DNA of 64,000 nucleotides, from positions 1,627,409 through 1,691,408 of the forward strand of contig NZ_CP042288.1 in NCBI RefSeq assembly GCF_022559625.1, in the 5' to 3' direction. Below the pieces are notes generated by a model. The model saw nothing but the letters and a program-made list of their open reading frames with translations, made no database searches and was not told where the DNA came from. Shown here piece after piece: positions 52,917-63,057 of this stretch (position 1 is the first letter of the stretch; each line of letters begins with the position of its first letter). The position numbers and the translations under genes were made by a program. The DNA comes from Aquisalinus flavus (GTDB taxonomy: Bacteria; Pseudomonadota; Alphaproteobacteria; Caulobacterales; Parvularculaceae).

Positions 52917-53939
52917 CTATTGCACCACCAGTTTGCGCTGGTCTTCCATCCCCATGGACAGGACCAGCGGATCACTGCCCTGCCGGGTCTTGAACGCGCC
53001 CTTGCCCGTCAGCCCGCGCCAGCGATGGCGGATCAGTTCCTGTGCCACCGGCGCGCCCATGGTCGTGCCCGGCCCGAGCAGGATGAACACGTCCGGCGCA
53101 TACTCCTTGGCCGCAACCTCGATCGCCTTCGAGAAATCATAGGGCGTGTCGATCTGCGCCCCCAGCGTATAGCCGTGCAGGGCGTCCGTGTCCGTCGACC
53201 AGGGCGACCACTGGTTGGCCTTGCCGTCGATCAGCGGCATGGCGGGCCTGGCGAACATCTCCGCGCCCAGCTTCTCTTGCGCCAGCGGCGGCACATGGGA
53301 GAGCAGCGGCGAATGGAAGGCCGCGTGGTTGGCGAGCCGCATAGGATAGCGGTCGGAGGCCGGCAATTCCCGCTCCAGCAGCTTCAGCCCGGCCTCGTCC
53401 GCGGCAAGCACGCTGATCCCGCCGAGCCTGATCGACTGGTGAACATTATCGTTTTCGGCGATCAGCCGGTCGATCAGCGCCTGCTTTGCGGCGTCCGGCT
53501 GCCAGTCATCGTCGACGACCGGATAGACCATTTGCCCGCCGCGCCCCTCGGCCTGCATCAGCGTGCCCATTGTGTTGACCAGGCGCGCGCCCTCTTCGTG
53601 CGACAGCGTCCCCCCGGCGGTCAGCGCCAGATACCAGCCCATGGAATTGCCGGTGACGGCGACGGGCTCGTATTGCTCGCGGTCGATGGCCATGAAATCG
53701 GCAATCGCGCAGGCGAAGATCAAGAGCGAGGCGTTCTGGCTGGAGGTGTGGCGGGCGAGCGAGAACCGCTCGGCGCCATCGAGCGCACTGACCGGCGTCT
53801 GGCCCTCGGCCTCGCGCAACGCATCGAGCATGGCGATGAAATCCGCCTTGTCGCCATGGTGGCGGGTGAGATAGCCGAGCTCCGCCGCATTATAGGTGCC
53901 GCGCCCGGGGCAGACGATGACCGCTTTCTTCCTGGTCAT
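52917..53939 (-). CDS. Acyltransferase of the malonyl-CoA:ACP transacylase (FabD) fold, atypical active site
   Basis: 340 residues from the ATG at 53939, overlapping the E1 stop by 4 bp. The FabD alignment is clear: GNSMGWYLALTAGGTLSHEEGARLVNTMGTLMQ corresponds to GHSxGEYxAL...RGxLMQ, with Ser99 as nucleophile, and LANHAAFHSPL holds the catalytic His. Three family-critical positions differ: PGRG for PGQG (the oxyanion Gln), Asn98 for the His of GHSxG, and Met124 for the Arg that binds the malonyl carboxylate. So it is probably not a malonyltransferase and may move a non-carboxylated acyl group. Cytosolic. Paired with the fused E1 gene. Confidence 0.78.
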   Translation of the reverse strand: MTRKKAVIVCPGRGTYNAAELGYLTRHHGDKADFIAMLDALREAEGQTPVSALDGAERFSLARHTSSQNASLLIFACAIADFMAIDREQYEPVAVTGNSMGWYLALTAGGTLSHEEGARLVNTMGTLMQAEGRGGQMVYPVVDDDWQPDAAKQALIDRLIAENDNVHQSIRLGGISVLAADEAGLKLLERELPASDRYPMRLANHAAFHSPLLSHVPPLAQEKLGAEMFARPAMPLIDGKANQWSPWSTDTDALHGYTLGAQIDTPYDFSKAIEVAAKEYAPDVFILLGPGTTMGAPVAQELIRHRWRGLTGKGAFKTRQGSDPLVLSMGMEDQRKLVVQ

Positions 53940-56140
53940 TTGCCGCCTCCACACAGTTTCACCGCCGCATCGATAATACCATCAACCGAGGGCAGCACCT
54001 CATAAGCGGCGGGCCCGAGCGGGATGAAGCTGTCGTCGGCACAATAGCGGGCGGTCCTAGCTGTCACGCCGGCCTCCGCCAGCAGCGTCATGATCTGTTC
54101 ACTGACGGACCCGGTGCGCCGTGTCTCGTCGACGACCAGCACGGTCTGGCACTGGCGGGCGTGCTTCAGCATCGCCTCGCGCGGCAGCGGATGCAGCCAG
54201 CGCAAATCGACGACGCGCGAGCGGATGCCATGACTTTCGCCCAGCACTTTCGCCGCCTTGCGTGACAGGTAATAGCCATTGCCATAGGACAGGATGCACA
54301 AATCCCGCCCGTCGCCATGGTGCCCGGCCTCGCCCAGCGTGACGCGATGATCCTCCGCCGGGGCGCGATAGCGTGAGGCCCATTTGCCGTCGCCGTCCTC
54401 GTGAAGATCAGCTGTCATGTAGAGCGCGATGGGTTCGAGGAAGATGACGACGCGCCGCTCTTCCTCCGCCAGCCGCACGCATTCACGCAGCATGCGCGCG
54501 CCATCGGTGCCGTTGGACGGACAGGCGATGATGATGCCGGGAATGTCGCGCAGGGCGGCAAAGGAATTGTCGTTATGGAAATGCCCGCCAAAGCCCTTCT
54601 GATAGGCCAGCCCGGCAATGCGCACGACCATCGGGTTCGTGTACTGACCGTTGGAGAAGAAGGACAGGGTCGACGCCTCGCCCCTGATCTGGTCGGCGGC
54701 ATTGTGGATATAGGCGAGAAACTGGATTTCCGGGATCGGCAGGAAGCCATTATGCGCCATGCCGATAGCGAGCCCGAGGATCGATTGTTCGTCGAGCAGC
54801 GTGTCGATTACCCGCGCCGGGCCGAAGGCCGCCTGCAGGCCGGTGGTGACGGAATAGACACCGCCCTTGCGCCCGACATCCTCGCCGAAGACGACGATAT
54901 TCTTATACTGCAGCATGATATCAGCGAGGGCGAGATTGATGTGGCGGGCCAGAGGGAGCGGCTTGTCCTTCTGGCGCAGCTCTTTCACTTCAGACCGCGC
55001 CGCCTCGCCCGGCAGGGCCGGCGCCTTGCCGGCCGAGACCGGCGGGACCAACGGCGCCATCACCGCCGCCGCGCTGGTCAGCCTCGGCCGGGCACAGGCG
55101 TCTTCGGCAACGCGCATAACGCGTTCACCGGTCTCGTGATACAGCCGGCAGATATCCTCCGCGCTCATGACGCGCTCGCGGATCAGGTGGCGGGCCGTGT
55201 GCAGCAGCGGGTCCTGTGCCTCGCAAGCCTCGATATGCGAAACATCCGTATAGGCCGCTTCGATATCAGCCCCGGCATGGCCCATCAGGCGCACGGTCTT
55301 CATGTGCAGGAAGACAGGCCGCCGCGTGCGCCGCGCATAATCCACCGCCGCCGCCGTTCCGCGACAGGCATCGAGAATGTCGCGCCCGTCGCAGGCCATA
55401 TAGGTCAGCCCCGGACGATGGGAGAATGTCGACGCGATCCAGCCTTTGGGCGTGCGCACGGAAATGCCGATATCATTGTCCTCGCAGATGAAGACGATCG
55501 GCATTGGCAGGTTCTGGTAGGCGGTCCAGGCGGCCGTATTGAACGCGCCCTGCGCCGTCGAGTGATTGGCCGAAGCATCACCAAAGGAACACAGGATCAC
55601 TGCATCGCGCGGCAGCACCGCCTCGACATCGGTCAGCTTGCGCGACAGCGCGATAGAATGCGCAGCGCCGACAGCCTTGGGCAGATGCGAGGCGATGGTC
55701 GAGGTCTGCGGCGGCACGAACACCTCATGCCCGCCCAGCACCTTGTGGCGCCCGCCGGAGACCGGGTCCTCGGCACTGGCGGCAAAAGACAGGCACATGT
55801 CATAGAGATAGGTCGATCCCGATACGGACTTCTTCCGCTCGAGCAGAAAGGCGCCGTCGCGGTAGTGCAGGAAGGCCATGTCGGACAGCCGCGACAGGCG
55901 CCCCAGCGTCGCCATGCCCTCATGGCCGGACGAGCCGATGGAATAGAAGGTCCTGCCCTTGGACCGGCGCGCCATCAGGTCGAGATGGCGGCTCATCACC
56001 TGCGTCTCGAACAGGCCGGCCAGCGCGGTCGCGTCAAGGCCAGAATCGGCAAGCGTTGTATCGCTCAATGGCCCGGGCAGGTCCCCTGCCCCGACCCTGT
56101 CGATGAACGCCTTGTCGATGATCACTGCCCGGTCGAACAA
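53936..56140 (-). CDS. Fused alpha-beta E1 of a 2-oxoacid dehydrogenase (thiamine diphosphate-dependent)
   Basis: 734 residues. The first half is E1 alpha: SSGHEGMATLG, then the ThDP motif GDASANHSTAQGAFNTAAWTAYQNLPMPIVFICEDN. The second half (from about residue 390) is E1 beta: LADIMLQYKNIVVFGEDVG, PEIQFLAYIHNAADQIRGEASTLSF, and VVDLRWLHPLP. Such fused enzymes resemble branched-chain 2-oxoacid dehydrogenases, which decarboxylate the 2-oxo acid and pass the acyl group to a lipoyl E2. No E2 or E3 gene is nearby; the acyltransferase gene overlaps its end by 4 bp. Substrate unknown. Confidence 0.85.
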   Translation of the reverse strand: MFDRAVIIDKAFIDRVGAGDLPGPLSDTTLADSGLDATALAGLFETQVMSRHLDLMARRSKGRTFYSIGSSGHEGMATLGRLSRLSDMAFLHYRDGAFLLERKKSVSGSTYLYDMCLSFAASAEDPVSGGRHKVLGGHEVFVPPQTSTIASHLPKAVGAAHSIALSRKLTDVEAVLPRDAVILCSFGDASANHSTAQGAFNTAAWTAYQNLPMPIVFICEDNDIGISVRTPKGWIASTFSHRPGLTYMACDGRDILDACRGTAAAVDYARRTRRPVFLHMKTVRLMGHAGADIEAAYTDVSHIEACEAQDPLLHTARHLIRERVMSAEDICRLYHETGERVMRVAEDACARPRLTSAAAVMAPLVPPVSAGKAPALPGEAARSEVKELRQKDKPLPLARHINLALADIMLQYKNIVVFGEDVGRKGGVYSVTTGLQAAFGPARVIDTLLDEQSILGLAIGMAHNGFLPIPEIQFLAYIHNAADQIRGEASTLSFFSNGQYTNPMVVRIAGLAYQKGFGGHFHNDNSFAALRDIPGIIIACPSNGTDGARMLRECVRLAEEERRVVIFLEPIALYMTADLHEDGDGKWASRYRAPAEDHRVTLGEAGHHGDGRDLCILSYGNGYYLSRKAAKVLGESHGIRSRVVDLRWLHPLPREAMLKHARQCQTVLVVDETRRTGSVSEQIMTLLAEAGVTARTARYCADDSFIPLGPAAYEVLPSVDGIIDAAVKLCGGGK

Positions 56141-56229
56141 CAGCTGCCTCCTCCGCCGCGCGGCATGTTTTTGCGGCGGCTATAGACTGCCCTCGCGGCG
56201 AATGCCAGCCCTGTGATCAGACCGTGCTA

Positions 56230-57666
56230 TCAGGCGGTGTTAGGCCCGTAGAGCGCGTAGGCCTTGCGCATGACGGCGATGTCTTCCAGCTTCTGCTCGA
56301 AGGCCGACCAGTCGTCGTCTTCGTCGATCTTCTCCCAGATCGCCTCGACCTCGTCGATCAGCATGGTGCAGGGCTCGCCGTCGAACCAGGCATTCTCAAG
56401 CCGCTCCGGCCGGACCGGCTTCGCCGCCATCAGCCTGTCACGGATCGGCTTGAACTCCTCCGCCTTGTAGAGATCGGCATGAGGCGAGCGATCAGCCCGC
56501 GCCTCGCTGGCCGCGCCGCAGAACCAGTCGAAGAAGACCCGCTCGAACGGGATTCTCGTCGCCTCCATCCATTTCAGCAAGGAGCCGACGAAATCGCCGG
56601 TCAGGCCCTCGACACCGAAACGGCGCGAGAACTGGAACGCCATCATGCGTTCATACATGAGCGGGAACCTGGCGATGGCCGCGTTCAGCGATTTCTGGCT
56701 CGCCTGGCTCGTCAGCGTACCGCCGAGCTGCGCCAGGTTCCAGCCGACGGCCTCTGGCTGGCGGCCATAACAATAAAGCCCGCGCTCGTCGAAATAGGCG
56801 GCGGTAAAGGCCGGATCCGCCTCAGGCAGAAAACGCCAGGGCCCATAATCGAAACTCTCGCCAGAGACGTTCATATTGTCCGTATTCAGAACGCCATGGA
56901 CAAATCCCGCCGCCATCCAGCCGGCGACCATGCTGGCAGACCGGGTGATGACGTCGTTGTAGAAGCCGATCGTGCGCGCTTCGCCCTGCTCATAGACCTG
57001 GTGCTCCATGAAGTGCTCGATGCAGTAATCGATCAGTCGCTTGATTTCTTCGTCCTTGTGCCAATAGGCCAGATACTGGAAAGTACCGAAACGGATATGG
57101 GTGTGGCTCAAGCGGACAAGCACCGCTGACCGCGTCGGACTCGGCTCGTCCGTACGCTCCAGCTTCTCGCCGGTCTCGATCAGGGAAAAGCTCTTGGAGG
57201 TGTAGACACCCAGCGCTTCCAGCATCTCCGTGGCCAGCACCTCACGCACGCCGCCTTTCAAGGTCAGGCGCCCGTCGCCGAACCGCGAATAGGGCGTCGT
57301 GCCGGAGCCCTTGGTGCCGAGATCGAGCAGTCGCCCGTCCTTCGATTCCAGCTGCGCGAACAGGAAGCCGCGACCGTCGCCGATATCAGCGTTGTAGCTG
57401 CGGAACTGGTGGCCGTGATAGCGCATCGCCAGTGGCTGCGGCAGGTTGTCCGGCAGCGGCATGAAACCGGCGAAATGATAGATCCAGTCCTCATCGCTCA
57501 GACCGTCGAGCCCGACAGAGGCGGCGGCCCGGTCATTGCGGTACCGCAGGATCGTTTCCGGAAACAGCGCCGGTTTCACGACATCGAAGAACGTCTCGCC
57601 AAGGGCCAGATAGGGATAGGGTTTGCGGGTCGATGTCGGCGGCTTCGGCTCGGTCTTCTTGGGCAT
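56230..57666 (-). CDS. selO: SelO/YdiU family protein AMPylase
   Basis: 478 residues. Pseudokinase-type signatures of SelO: RYHGHQFRSYNADIGDGRGFLFAQL near residue 85, LDLGTKGSGTTPYSRFGDGRLTLKGGVREVLATEML, and the active-site block FVHGVLNTDNMNVSGESFDYGPWRF. SelO transfers AMP from ATP to Ser, Thr or Tyr of other proteins, linked to redox stress. The ATG at 57666 was preferred to a GTG three codons upstream. It follows the sulfotransferase gene on the same strand. Confidence 0.94.
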   Translation of the reverse strand: MPKKTEPKPPTSTRKPYPYLALGETFFDVVKPALFPETILRYRNDRAAASVGLDGLSDEDWIYHFAGFMPLPDNLPQPLAMRYHGHQFRSYNADIGDGRGFLFAQLESKDGRLLDLGTKGSGTTPYSRFGDGRLTLKGGVREVLATEMLEALGVYTSKSFSLIETGEKLERTDEPSPTRSAVLVRLSHTHIRFGTFQYLAYWHKDEEIKRLIDYCIEHFMEHQVYEQGEARTIGFYNDVITRSASMVAGWMAAGFVHGVLNTDNMNVSGESFDYGPWRFLPEADPAFTAAYFDERGLYCYGRQPEAVGWNLAQLGGTLTSQASQKSLNAAIARFPLMYERMMAFQFSRRFGVEGLTGDFVGSLLKWMEATRIPFERVFFDWFCGAASEARADRSPHADLYKAEEFKPIRDRLMAAKPVRPERLENAWFDGEPCTMLIDEVEAIWEKIDEDDDWSAFEQKLEDIAVMRKAYALYGPNTA

Positions 57667-57740
57667 GGATATCACTTTGCACGGTTAGGGATGGTGTCTG
57701 GACATAGACAAATATCGTGCCAGCCACAATGCGGTCGATG

Positions 57741-59552
57741 TCACGATAGCAGATCAGCGAAACGGGCCAGCGTCTGCTCACCAAGACTGTCCCGCAGCGG
57801 CTGCAATTGCTCCTCCACCTGTCGCCACAGACCGATACTGTCCGTATACATGGGTCTGCGGACCTGTTCACTGCTGGCGGTGCGCACGGCGCGGCTGTTT
57901 TCATGGAAGTCGAGACATGCTGGCTCGAACTCGAGGCCGACATGGTCGAGCATGGCCCGGATGACGGCTTCCGGCTCGCGGACCAGCGCCTCATACTGGA
58001 CCCGGAACACCCTGCCCGGCAGGACGGCATCCCAGTGGTCCATCAGTTTGAGATAGCCATTGTAATAGGCGCCGGTATGGCCAAGGTCGTAACTGTATTC
58101 TGCGCCCGCCGCGAAATGCTGCCGATAGAGGCTGAGCCCGCAATCCATCGGATTGCGGCGCACATCAATGATCACTGCCTCTGGCAAGATCTTGTGGATC
58201 AGGCCGACATGCTCGAAATTATAGGGCAGCTTGTCGGTGAAGAAGCGGCAGCGCTCACGGCGGAACAAGGTCGTCTCATCGAGATAGCCCTGCCCGTGCC
58301 TGGCGAGATCGGCAGCGGTAACCTGCCCCAGCCGGTCCAGATAGGCGCCGCCATGGGCTCGCAGGCAGGTCGCGTGGACTGCCCGTTTGACGGCAGGCAG
58401 AACGAGGTGCTCGATCGTTCCCTCGACCTGTGAATGAGACGTCAGGATCTGCTCGACAAGGGTCGAGCCTGACCGCGGCATGCCGATGATGAAGACCGGT
58501 CTCGATTCGAACGGCAGGCCCACCGCCCGCGACGCGAGGGCATCGGCGTCAAGATGCGCGATCATGTCTTCGACCGAGCGCGAGAAACGCTCTGGCGAAA
58601 AACTCCCGGTCGCGTGCAGCGCGTTTGCCTGCTCGTACAGGGCAAAGCCGGCCCGCGGATCGCCATCGATATCCTCCGCCCGTGCCATGGCAAATGCCGC
58701 CATGGACCTGGTCTCGCGATCGAGATGGGTGGCAGACATCAGCGCCCGCAGCGCATCCCTGTCGGCGTCAGAGAACCTGTAATTCTTCATGTCGGCAAGG
58801 CCGAGCCATCCAGCCGCGCTGTGCGGTTTGCTGGCGATGCTCGCGCGGAAAGCCTGTTCGCTTCGCTCCCGCTCACCCATGATCCTGAAAACCTGTCCGC
58901 GCATCAGGTCAACTTCGCTCTGGCGTGAGCTATCGCCGGAACAGTGTCGCTCGGCGCGGTCGCAGGCGGCCAGCGCTTCCTCGTTCAGTCCGTAGCGGAA
59001 CAGGACGCCCATGAGACTGTGGAGAGATGCAAAGCTCTCTTCGATCTCGACCAAATGCCGGGCCGCAGCGATCGCCTGCCTGAATGAGCCGGCATCTTCG
59101 AGCGCCCCGATCAGCATCTGGCGCAGCAACAGATTGGCTGGGCAATGGTCGAGGCCGTCCTTGAGGATCTCGACCCGCTTTTCGTGATCGCCCCTGCCCT
59201 GGGCCAGCTGGGCAAGCGTGAAGATGGCCCTCGGATGGCCCGGTTCCGCTTTCAGCATGGCGTTGGCCGTACGCTCCGCCGGCGTTAGATCACCGGACTG
59301 CATCGCACGCTGAATAGTCAGGAATTCGGTGCCGAGCGGATCGAACTGCTCCGCAGCCTGACTGACCTGCAGCGCCGGGGCATATTGTTTCTCGCGGTAG
59401 AGCAGACGGGCAAGATCGAGCCAGCCCCTGTAATAGCGGGGATTGCTCCTGATCGCCTGCTTCAGCGCGGCGATGGCACGGACGCTGTCGCCTGCCGCCA
59501 TCAGTTCGGCGGCCTGTCGCGCGAAAGGCAAATGCGGGGCGGAATCACTCAT
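57741..59552 (-). CDS. TPR repeat sulfotransferase
   Basis: 603 residues. The first half carries TPR repeats (AELMAAGDSVRAIAALKQAIRSNPRYYRGWLDLARLLYREK and several more). The C-terminal sulfotransferase domain begins with the 5'-PAPS loop VFIIGMPRSGSTLVEQIL and contains the 3'-PAPS site VDVRRNPMDCGLSLYRQHF. It would transfer sulfate from PAPS to an unknown acceptor. Such TPR-sulfotransferases are frequent in marine alphaproteobacteria; no partner gene reveals the substrate. No signal peptide is seen. Confidence 0.9.
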   Translation of the reverse strand: MSDSAPHLPFARQAAELMAAGDSVRAIAALKQAIRSNPRYYRGWLDLARLLYREKQYAPALQVSQAAEQFDPLGTEFLTIQRAMQSGDLTPAERTANAMLKAEPGHPRAIFTLAQLAQGRGDHEKRVEILKDGLDHCPANLLLRQMLIGALEDAGSFRQAIAAARHLVEIEESFASLHSLMGVLFRYGLNEEALAACDRAERHCSGDSSRQSEVDLMRGQVFRIMGERERSEQAFRASIASKPHSAAGWLGLADMKNYRFSDADRDALRALMSATHLDRETRSMAAFAMARAEDIDGDPRAGFALYEQANALHATGSFSPERFSRSVEDMIAHLDADALASRAVGLPFESRPVFIIGMPRSGSTLVEQILTSHSQVEGTIEHLVLPAVKRAVHATCLRAHGGAYLDRLGQVTAADLARHGQGYLDETTLFRRERCRFFTDKLPYNFEHVGLIHKILPEAVIIDVRRNPMDCGLSLYRQHFAAGAEYSYDLGHTGAYYNGYLKLMDHWDAVLPGRVFRVQYEALVREPEAVIRAMLDHVGLEFEPACLDFHENSRAVRTASSEQVRRPMYTDSIGLWRQVEEQLQPLRDSLGEQTLARFADLLS

Positions 59553-59571
59553 AGGTACCCCTATAATGGAA

Positions 59572-59597
59572 AATGCGGGAGCTTTCGCCCCCGCATT
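59572..59597 (-). terminator. Terminator of the TonB receptor gene
   Basis: On the minus strand, AATGCGGG (59597-59590 reversed) and CCCGCATT (59579-59572) form an 8-bp stem with a 10-nt loop, followed by a short T run (TTTTCC). It lies 25 bp after the receptor's stop codon and before the sulfotransferase gene. Confidence 0.7.
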
Positions 59598-59621
59598 CCC
59601 GCTTTTCTCTCGTCGAGAAGC

Positions 59622-62600
59622 CTATTGTCTGTAGGTGATGCCCAGGAAGTAGAACCTGCCGCGCGGGCCAACCGGCCATGCCGTCTGCGTTGCGAAAGGC
59701 TCGACATCGGTGATGTTATTGATGCCGCCATAGAGCGACAGCTTCTCGTTGAACTCGTAATCGAAGTTTGCATCGAAGATATATGTTTCATCGAAATAGG
59801 CACCATCGCCGTAAAGCTCAAGATGGCGCTCGAGGCCGGTTTGTTCGACGGTTCCGTCAGCCAGGACAGAGTCAGCCTCGATGAAATCGACAGTCTGCTT
59901 GTCCTGATAGGTTGTCTGGAAGCTGGCACCGAACGGACCATTGTCCCAGCTAAGGGTCAGGTTGCCGGACAGTTCCGGGAGCTGGACTTCACCAACATCC
60001 GAATTGGTCTCGCTCAGGTTGCTCGGATTAAAGAAGTTATCCAGTTTCTCCTGATGAGAGCCAACCAGACGCGCGCCGAACGTGTTCGGCCCGACATCGA
60101 AGGAGTAGCTTGCCGTCACGTCGACACCTTCGGCTTCCTGCGATGCGAAGTTGATTTGGCCGCTCGACAGGTCATCCAGACCGCCGTCGCCTCTGCGGGA
60201 GAACAGGTCGCAGAACGGCACATTCGGATAATCCACCGAGTCAAGACATCCATTCAGGATATCTTGCGCGCTGACTGCGCCGATCGCCTCGACAATTTCG
60301 ATCTGCCAGTAATCGACAGTCAGTGACAGGCCCTCGATGAAGCTCGGCGTGTAAATCGCGCCAACCGTCAGGGATTCGGAAGTTTCCGCGTCAAGATCCG
60401 GGTTGCCGCCGGAAGTACCCGAAAAACGGCCGGTCAGCGGGTTCACCCAGATGTAGTCGCCGCTGCCATCCTGGATTTCGGAATTCGGAACACCAGCTGC
60501 CTGCAGGGCGGCAATACAGTTCCCGGGACGGGCGGCTGTACCGCCGTCCACGCTGCCGGGGTCGCACGGGTCTGCCGTTGCTGAAATCGTGATCGGCAGG
60601 GGCGGATCGAACAGTTCACTGATATTCGGTGCACGTACGGCCTCGGAAACAGTGGCCCGGAACGTTAGATCCTCTATCGGTGCCCAGGTTGCCCCGACTT
60701 TCCAGGTCGTCGCTTCGCCGAGCGTGGAATAGTCGGCAAACCGCGTTGCGGCGTCGAGGGTCAACTCGTGAGCGAACGGCTTGTCCCGAAGAATCGGCAG
60801 CCTGATTTCGCCGAAGACCTCAGCAACATCATACTCGCCGGAGGTATTGAACTGGCGGTCATTATCGATGCTCGTGAAAGAATTCAGCCACGGATCGATA
60901 TCGCCGACAAATTCCCCCGCCGTTAGTGACGTGCCTTCCGGGAGGATGCCAAGCGTCAGCGGATCGAGTTTGTTGTCGCTGGATTCCTCGCGATACTCGA
61001 CACCCGCGGCGTAACCGATCGGGCCATCAAGCAGGAACTGGAAGCGGTCGAACTGACCGGCCGCAATGGCGGAAAATACCGTCTGCTTGACTTCGAGGAC
61101 GTTCTGCAGGTCAGCCGTGACAAAGTCCTGTGCTGCCTTGCTTGCCGAATAGGTGCCAAACGGGTTGAGCGGCTGGCACTGCCCGTCGCCCGGGGTGAAG
61201 GAATAATAACGGTTCGACGCGAAACCACCATCAGCATAGCCGGCAAGTGCAGTAAAGTAGTCGATCTCGTAGAACGCACCCGGGTCGAGATCGGACCGGC
61301 AGACAGCATTGCCGCTTGCATCCGTCGTGGCGTCAATCGACGCGAAGATGCGGTCGAGATACAGACCGGTCGTGTCCTGCGTGTTCTTGAACACGCCATG
61401 ATTGGCGGAGACCTCGATAATGTGTCCCGGAACCGGCTCCCATTCGACGCCGCCGACGAAACGATAGGTCTCGCGCTCATTGACAGTCGGATTGTCGTCA
61501 CTGAAGTCCAGCGGGTCCTGTGTCAGCAGCAGACCGCCGGTGACATCGACCACGGGCAGCAGCTGTTCCGGAATGAACGGGTTGTCCGGCAGGATGAACA
61601 GTGTGTCGTAGAATGTGTCCTGCTCGCCGAAGGTCGTCGATTCTGCTATGACATATTTACCTTCAAAGAAAGCCGTCAGCGTTGGCGTCACTTCGAACTT
61701 GGAGTTCAGGTTGACAGCAATTTTGTCCGTTTCAGGAAGCAGGGTGTCCCGGTTGAAGTTCAACCGGCCGCCATCACCCCCAATGCCCCACAGGCCATTG
61801 AGAACGATACCGTCCTGGTTCACGCGCACCGATCCATCGGGATTGGTCAGCCAGCAGCCGGCAAGAAAGCTGGCGCGTCCGCCTGCCGATTCCTGACAGT
61901 CGGCGACGCCGTTATTGTTGATGTCGACATAGGTCACGCCGCGACCGCCGAATGTCGGTGCGATGGAGCCCTCCTGCGACGTCAGCCAGAAGCGCGGATC
62001 CTCGATAACCGCGCGTGACGGACCATCAGGATCAGGGTTTGCGTTGGGTTCTGTCGTGGCGATCCCGTTATCCTTGGACCAGGGGCGGTCGCCATAGGTC
62101 AGCGCGGTGTCTTCCTCGATACCCAGTGTAAGGACGACGTTGCCGCGGCCATCGGCGAAGTTCTTGCCGTAGATCGCATCGAGGGAAAAGTTCTCAGCAT
62201 CCGTGCGGCTGGAAATGCCGCCGCGGGCATTGATCTCAAGGCCTTCGAAATCGTCTTTCAGGATGAAGTTGACGACGCCGGTCACAGCGTCGGAGCCGTA
62301 AACGGCAGAGGCACCGCCCGTGGTCACCTCGACGCGCTCGACGAGTGCGCGCGGAATGGAGCCGATATCGACCGATTGCGACCCGCGGAAGCCGGCAACA
62401 TGCCGACGGCCGTTGACCAGGGTCAGCGTTCTGTTGGCGCCAAGGCCACGGAGGTTCAACTGGTTGGCCCCGGTCGCGGAATTCTCTGCGGTCAGCGAGG
62501 AGATCAGCGCCGGGATGTCGTTGACGACATCGGCAAGGTTCAGTTCGCCAGACAGCCTGATGTCTTCATCATCGACCGACTGGACCGGGACGGAAGACGC

Positions 62601-62765
62601 AAGGTTGGGATCCTGGGGAATCCGCGAGCCGGTAATGGTGATGACGTCGCTGCTGCTGGATTCCGCACCTTCTTCATCCTGCGCGACCGCCGCCGGAACG
62701 GCCATACTCGCCAAAAGCGCGATGGCGGAAGATGTAAGGATCGACTTTTTGAAATTTTCTTTCAT
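59622..62765 (-). CDS. TonB-dependent outer-membrane receptor
   Basis: 1047 residues from the ATG at 62765 (GAGG 6-7 bp upstream). A signal peptide ends near AVAQ, followed by a TonB-box-like segment (SDVITITGSRI). The plug domain is typical (LADVVNDIPAL, LNLRGLGANRTLTLVNGRRH, RVEVTTGGASAVYGSDAVTGVVNFILK), then a 22-strand barrel ending SLYGGINNITDVEP and RGRFYFLGITYR. It imports a ligand across the outer membrane at the cost of TonB energy. The sequence resembles the large marine receptors for sugars or peptides, but no nearby gene tells the ligand. Confidence 0.92.
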   Translation of the reverse strand: MKENFKKSILTSSAIALLASMAVPAAVAQDEEGAESSSSDVITITGSRIPQDPNLASSVPVQSVDDEDIRLSGELNLADVVNDIPALISSLTAENSATGANQLNLRGLGANRTLTLVNGRRHVAGFRGSQSVDIGSIPRALVERVEVTTGGASAVYGSDAVTGVVNFILKDDFEGLEINARGGISSRTDAENFSLDAIYGKNFADGRGNVVLTLGIEEDTALTYGDRPWSKDNGIATTEPNANPDPDGPSRAVIEDPRFWLTSQEGSIAPTFGGRGVTYVDINNNGVADCQESAGGRASFLAGCWLTNPDGSVRVNQDGIVLNGLWGIGGDGGRLNFNRDTLLPETDKIAVNLNSKFEVTPTLTAFFEGKYVIAESTTFGEQDTFYDTLFILPDNPFIPEQLLPVVDVTGGLLLTQDPLDFSDDNPTVNERETYRFVGGVEWEPVPGHIIEVSANHGVFKNTQDTTGLYLDRIFASIDATTDASGNAVCRSDLDPGAFYEIDYFTALAGYADGGFASNRYYSFTPGDGQCQPLNPFGTYSASKAAQDFVTADLQNVLEVKQTVFSAIAAGQFDRFQFLLDGPIGYAAGVEYREESSDNKLDPLTLGILPEGTSLTAGEFVGDIDPWLNSFTSIDNDRQFNTSGEYDVAEVFGEIRLPILRDKPFAHELTLDAATRFADYSTLGEATTWKVGATWAPIEDLTFRATVSEAVRAPNISELFDPPLPITISATADPCDPGSVDGGTAARPGNCIAALQAAGVPNSEIQDGSGDYIWVNPLTGRFSGTSGGNPDLDAETSESLTVGAIYTPSFIEGLSLTVDYWQIEIVEAIGAVSAQDILNGCLDSVDYPNVPFCDLFSRRGDGGLDDLSSGQINFASQEAEGVDVTASYSFDVGPNTFGARLVGSHQEKLDNFFNPSNLSETNSDVGEVQLPELSGNLTLSWDNGPFGASFQTTYQDKQTVDFIEADSVLADGTVEQTGLERHLELYGDGAYFDETYIFDANFDYEFNEKLSLYGGINNITDVEPFATQTAWPVGPRGRFYFLGITYRQ

Positions 62766-63057
62766 TCTGGCCCTCATATTGGTGTTCTTGCCGCAAAATG
62801 GTGACATTAATTGCGATATTGCGACTGAGAATGTTGCTCCGCACAAAAGTTACCGCTTCATGACAGTTCTGTCACTATTTAAAACACCTCTATATTCCAT
62901 GAGAACGAACACTGTGGCTTCTCGGCAACGCCTCGGCCTGCGCCGCTCAACTGCAAGTGATCGATGCGGCGGATCAGCCGAAACCGTCCGAAAGTTATTG
63001 AACAGGGCCTCAAAAGACTTATCTTGAGACTGGAGAGTTTTCTTGGGGCGGGAAGTG

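Noticed and set aside
54401-56185. A 594-codon plus-strand frame over the fused E1 gene
   Set aside because: Arg/His/Gly-rich low-complexity translation typical of antisense frames; E1 motifs on the minus strand are decisive.
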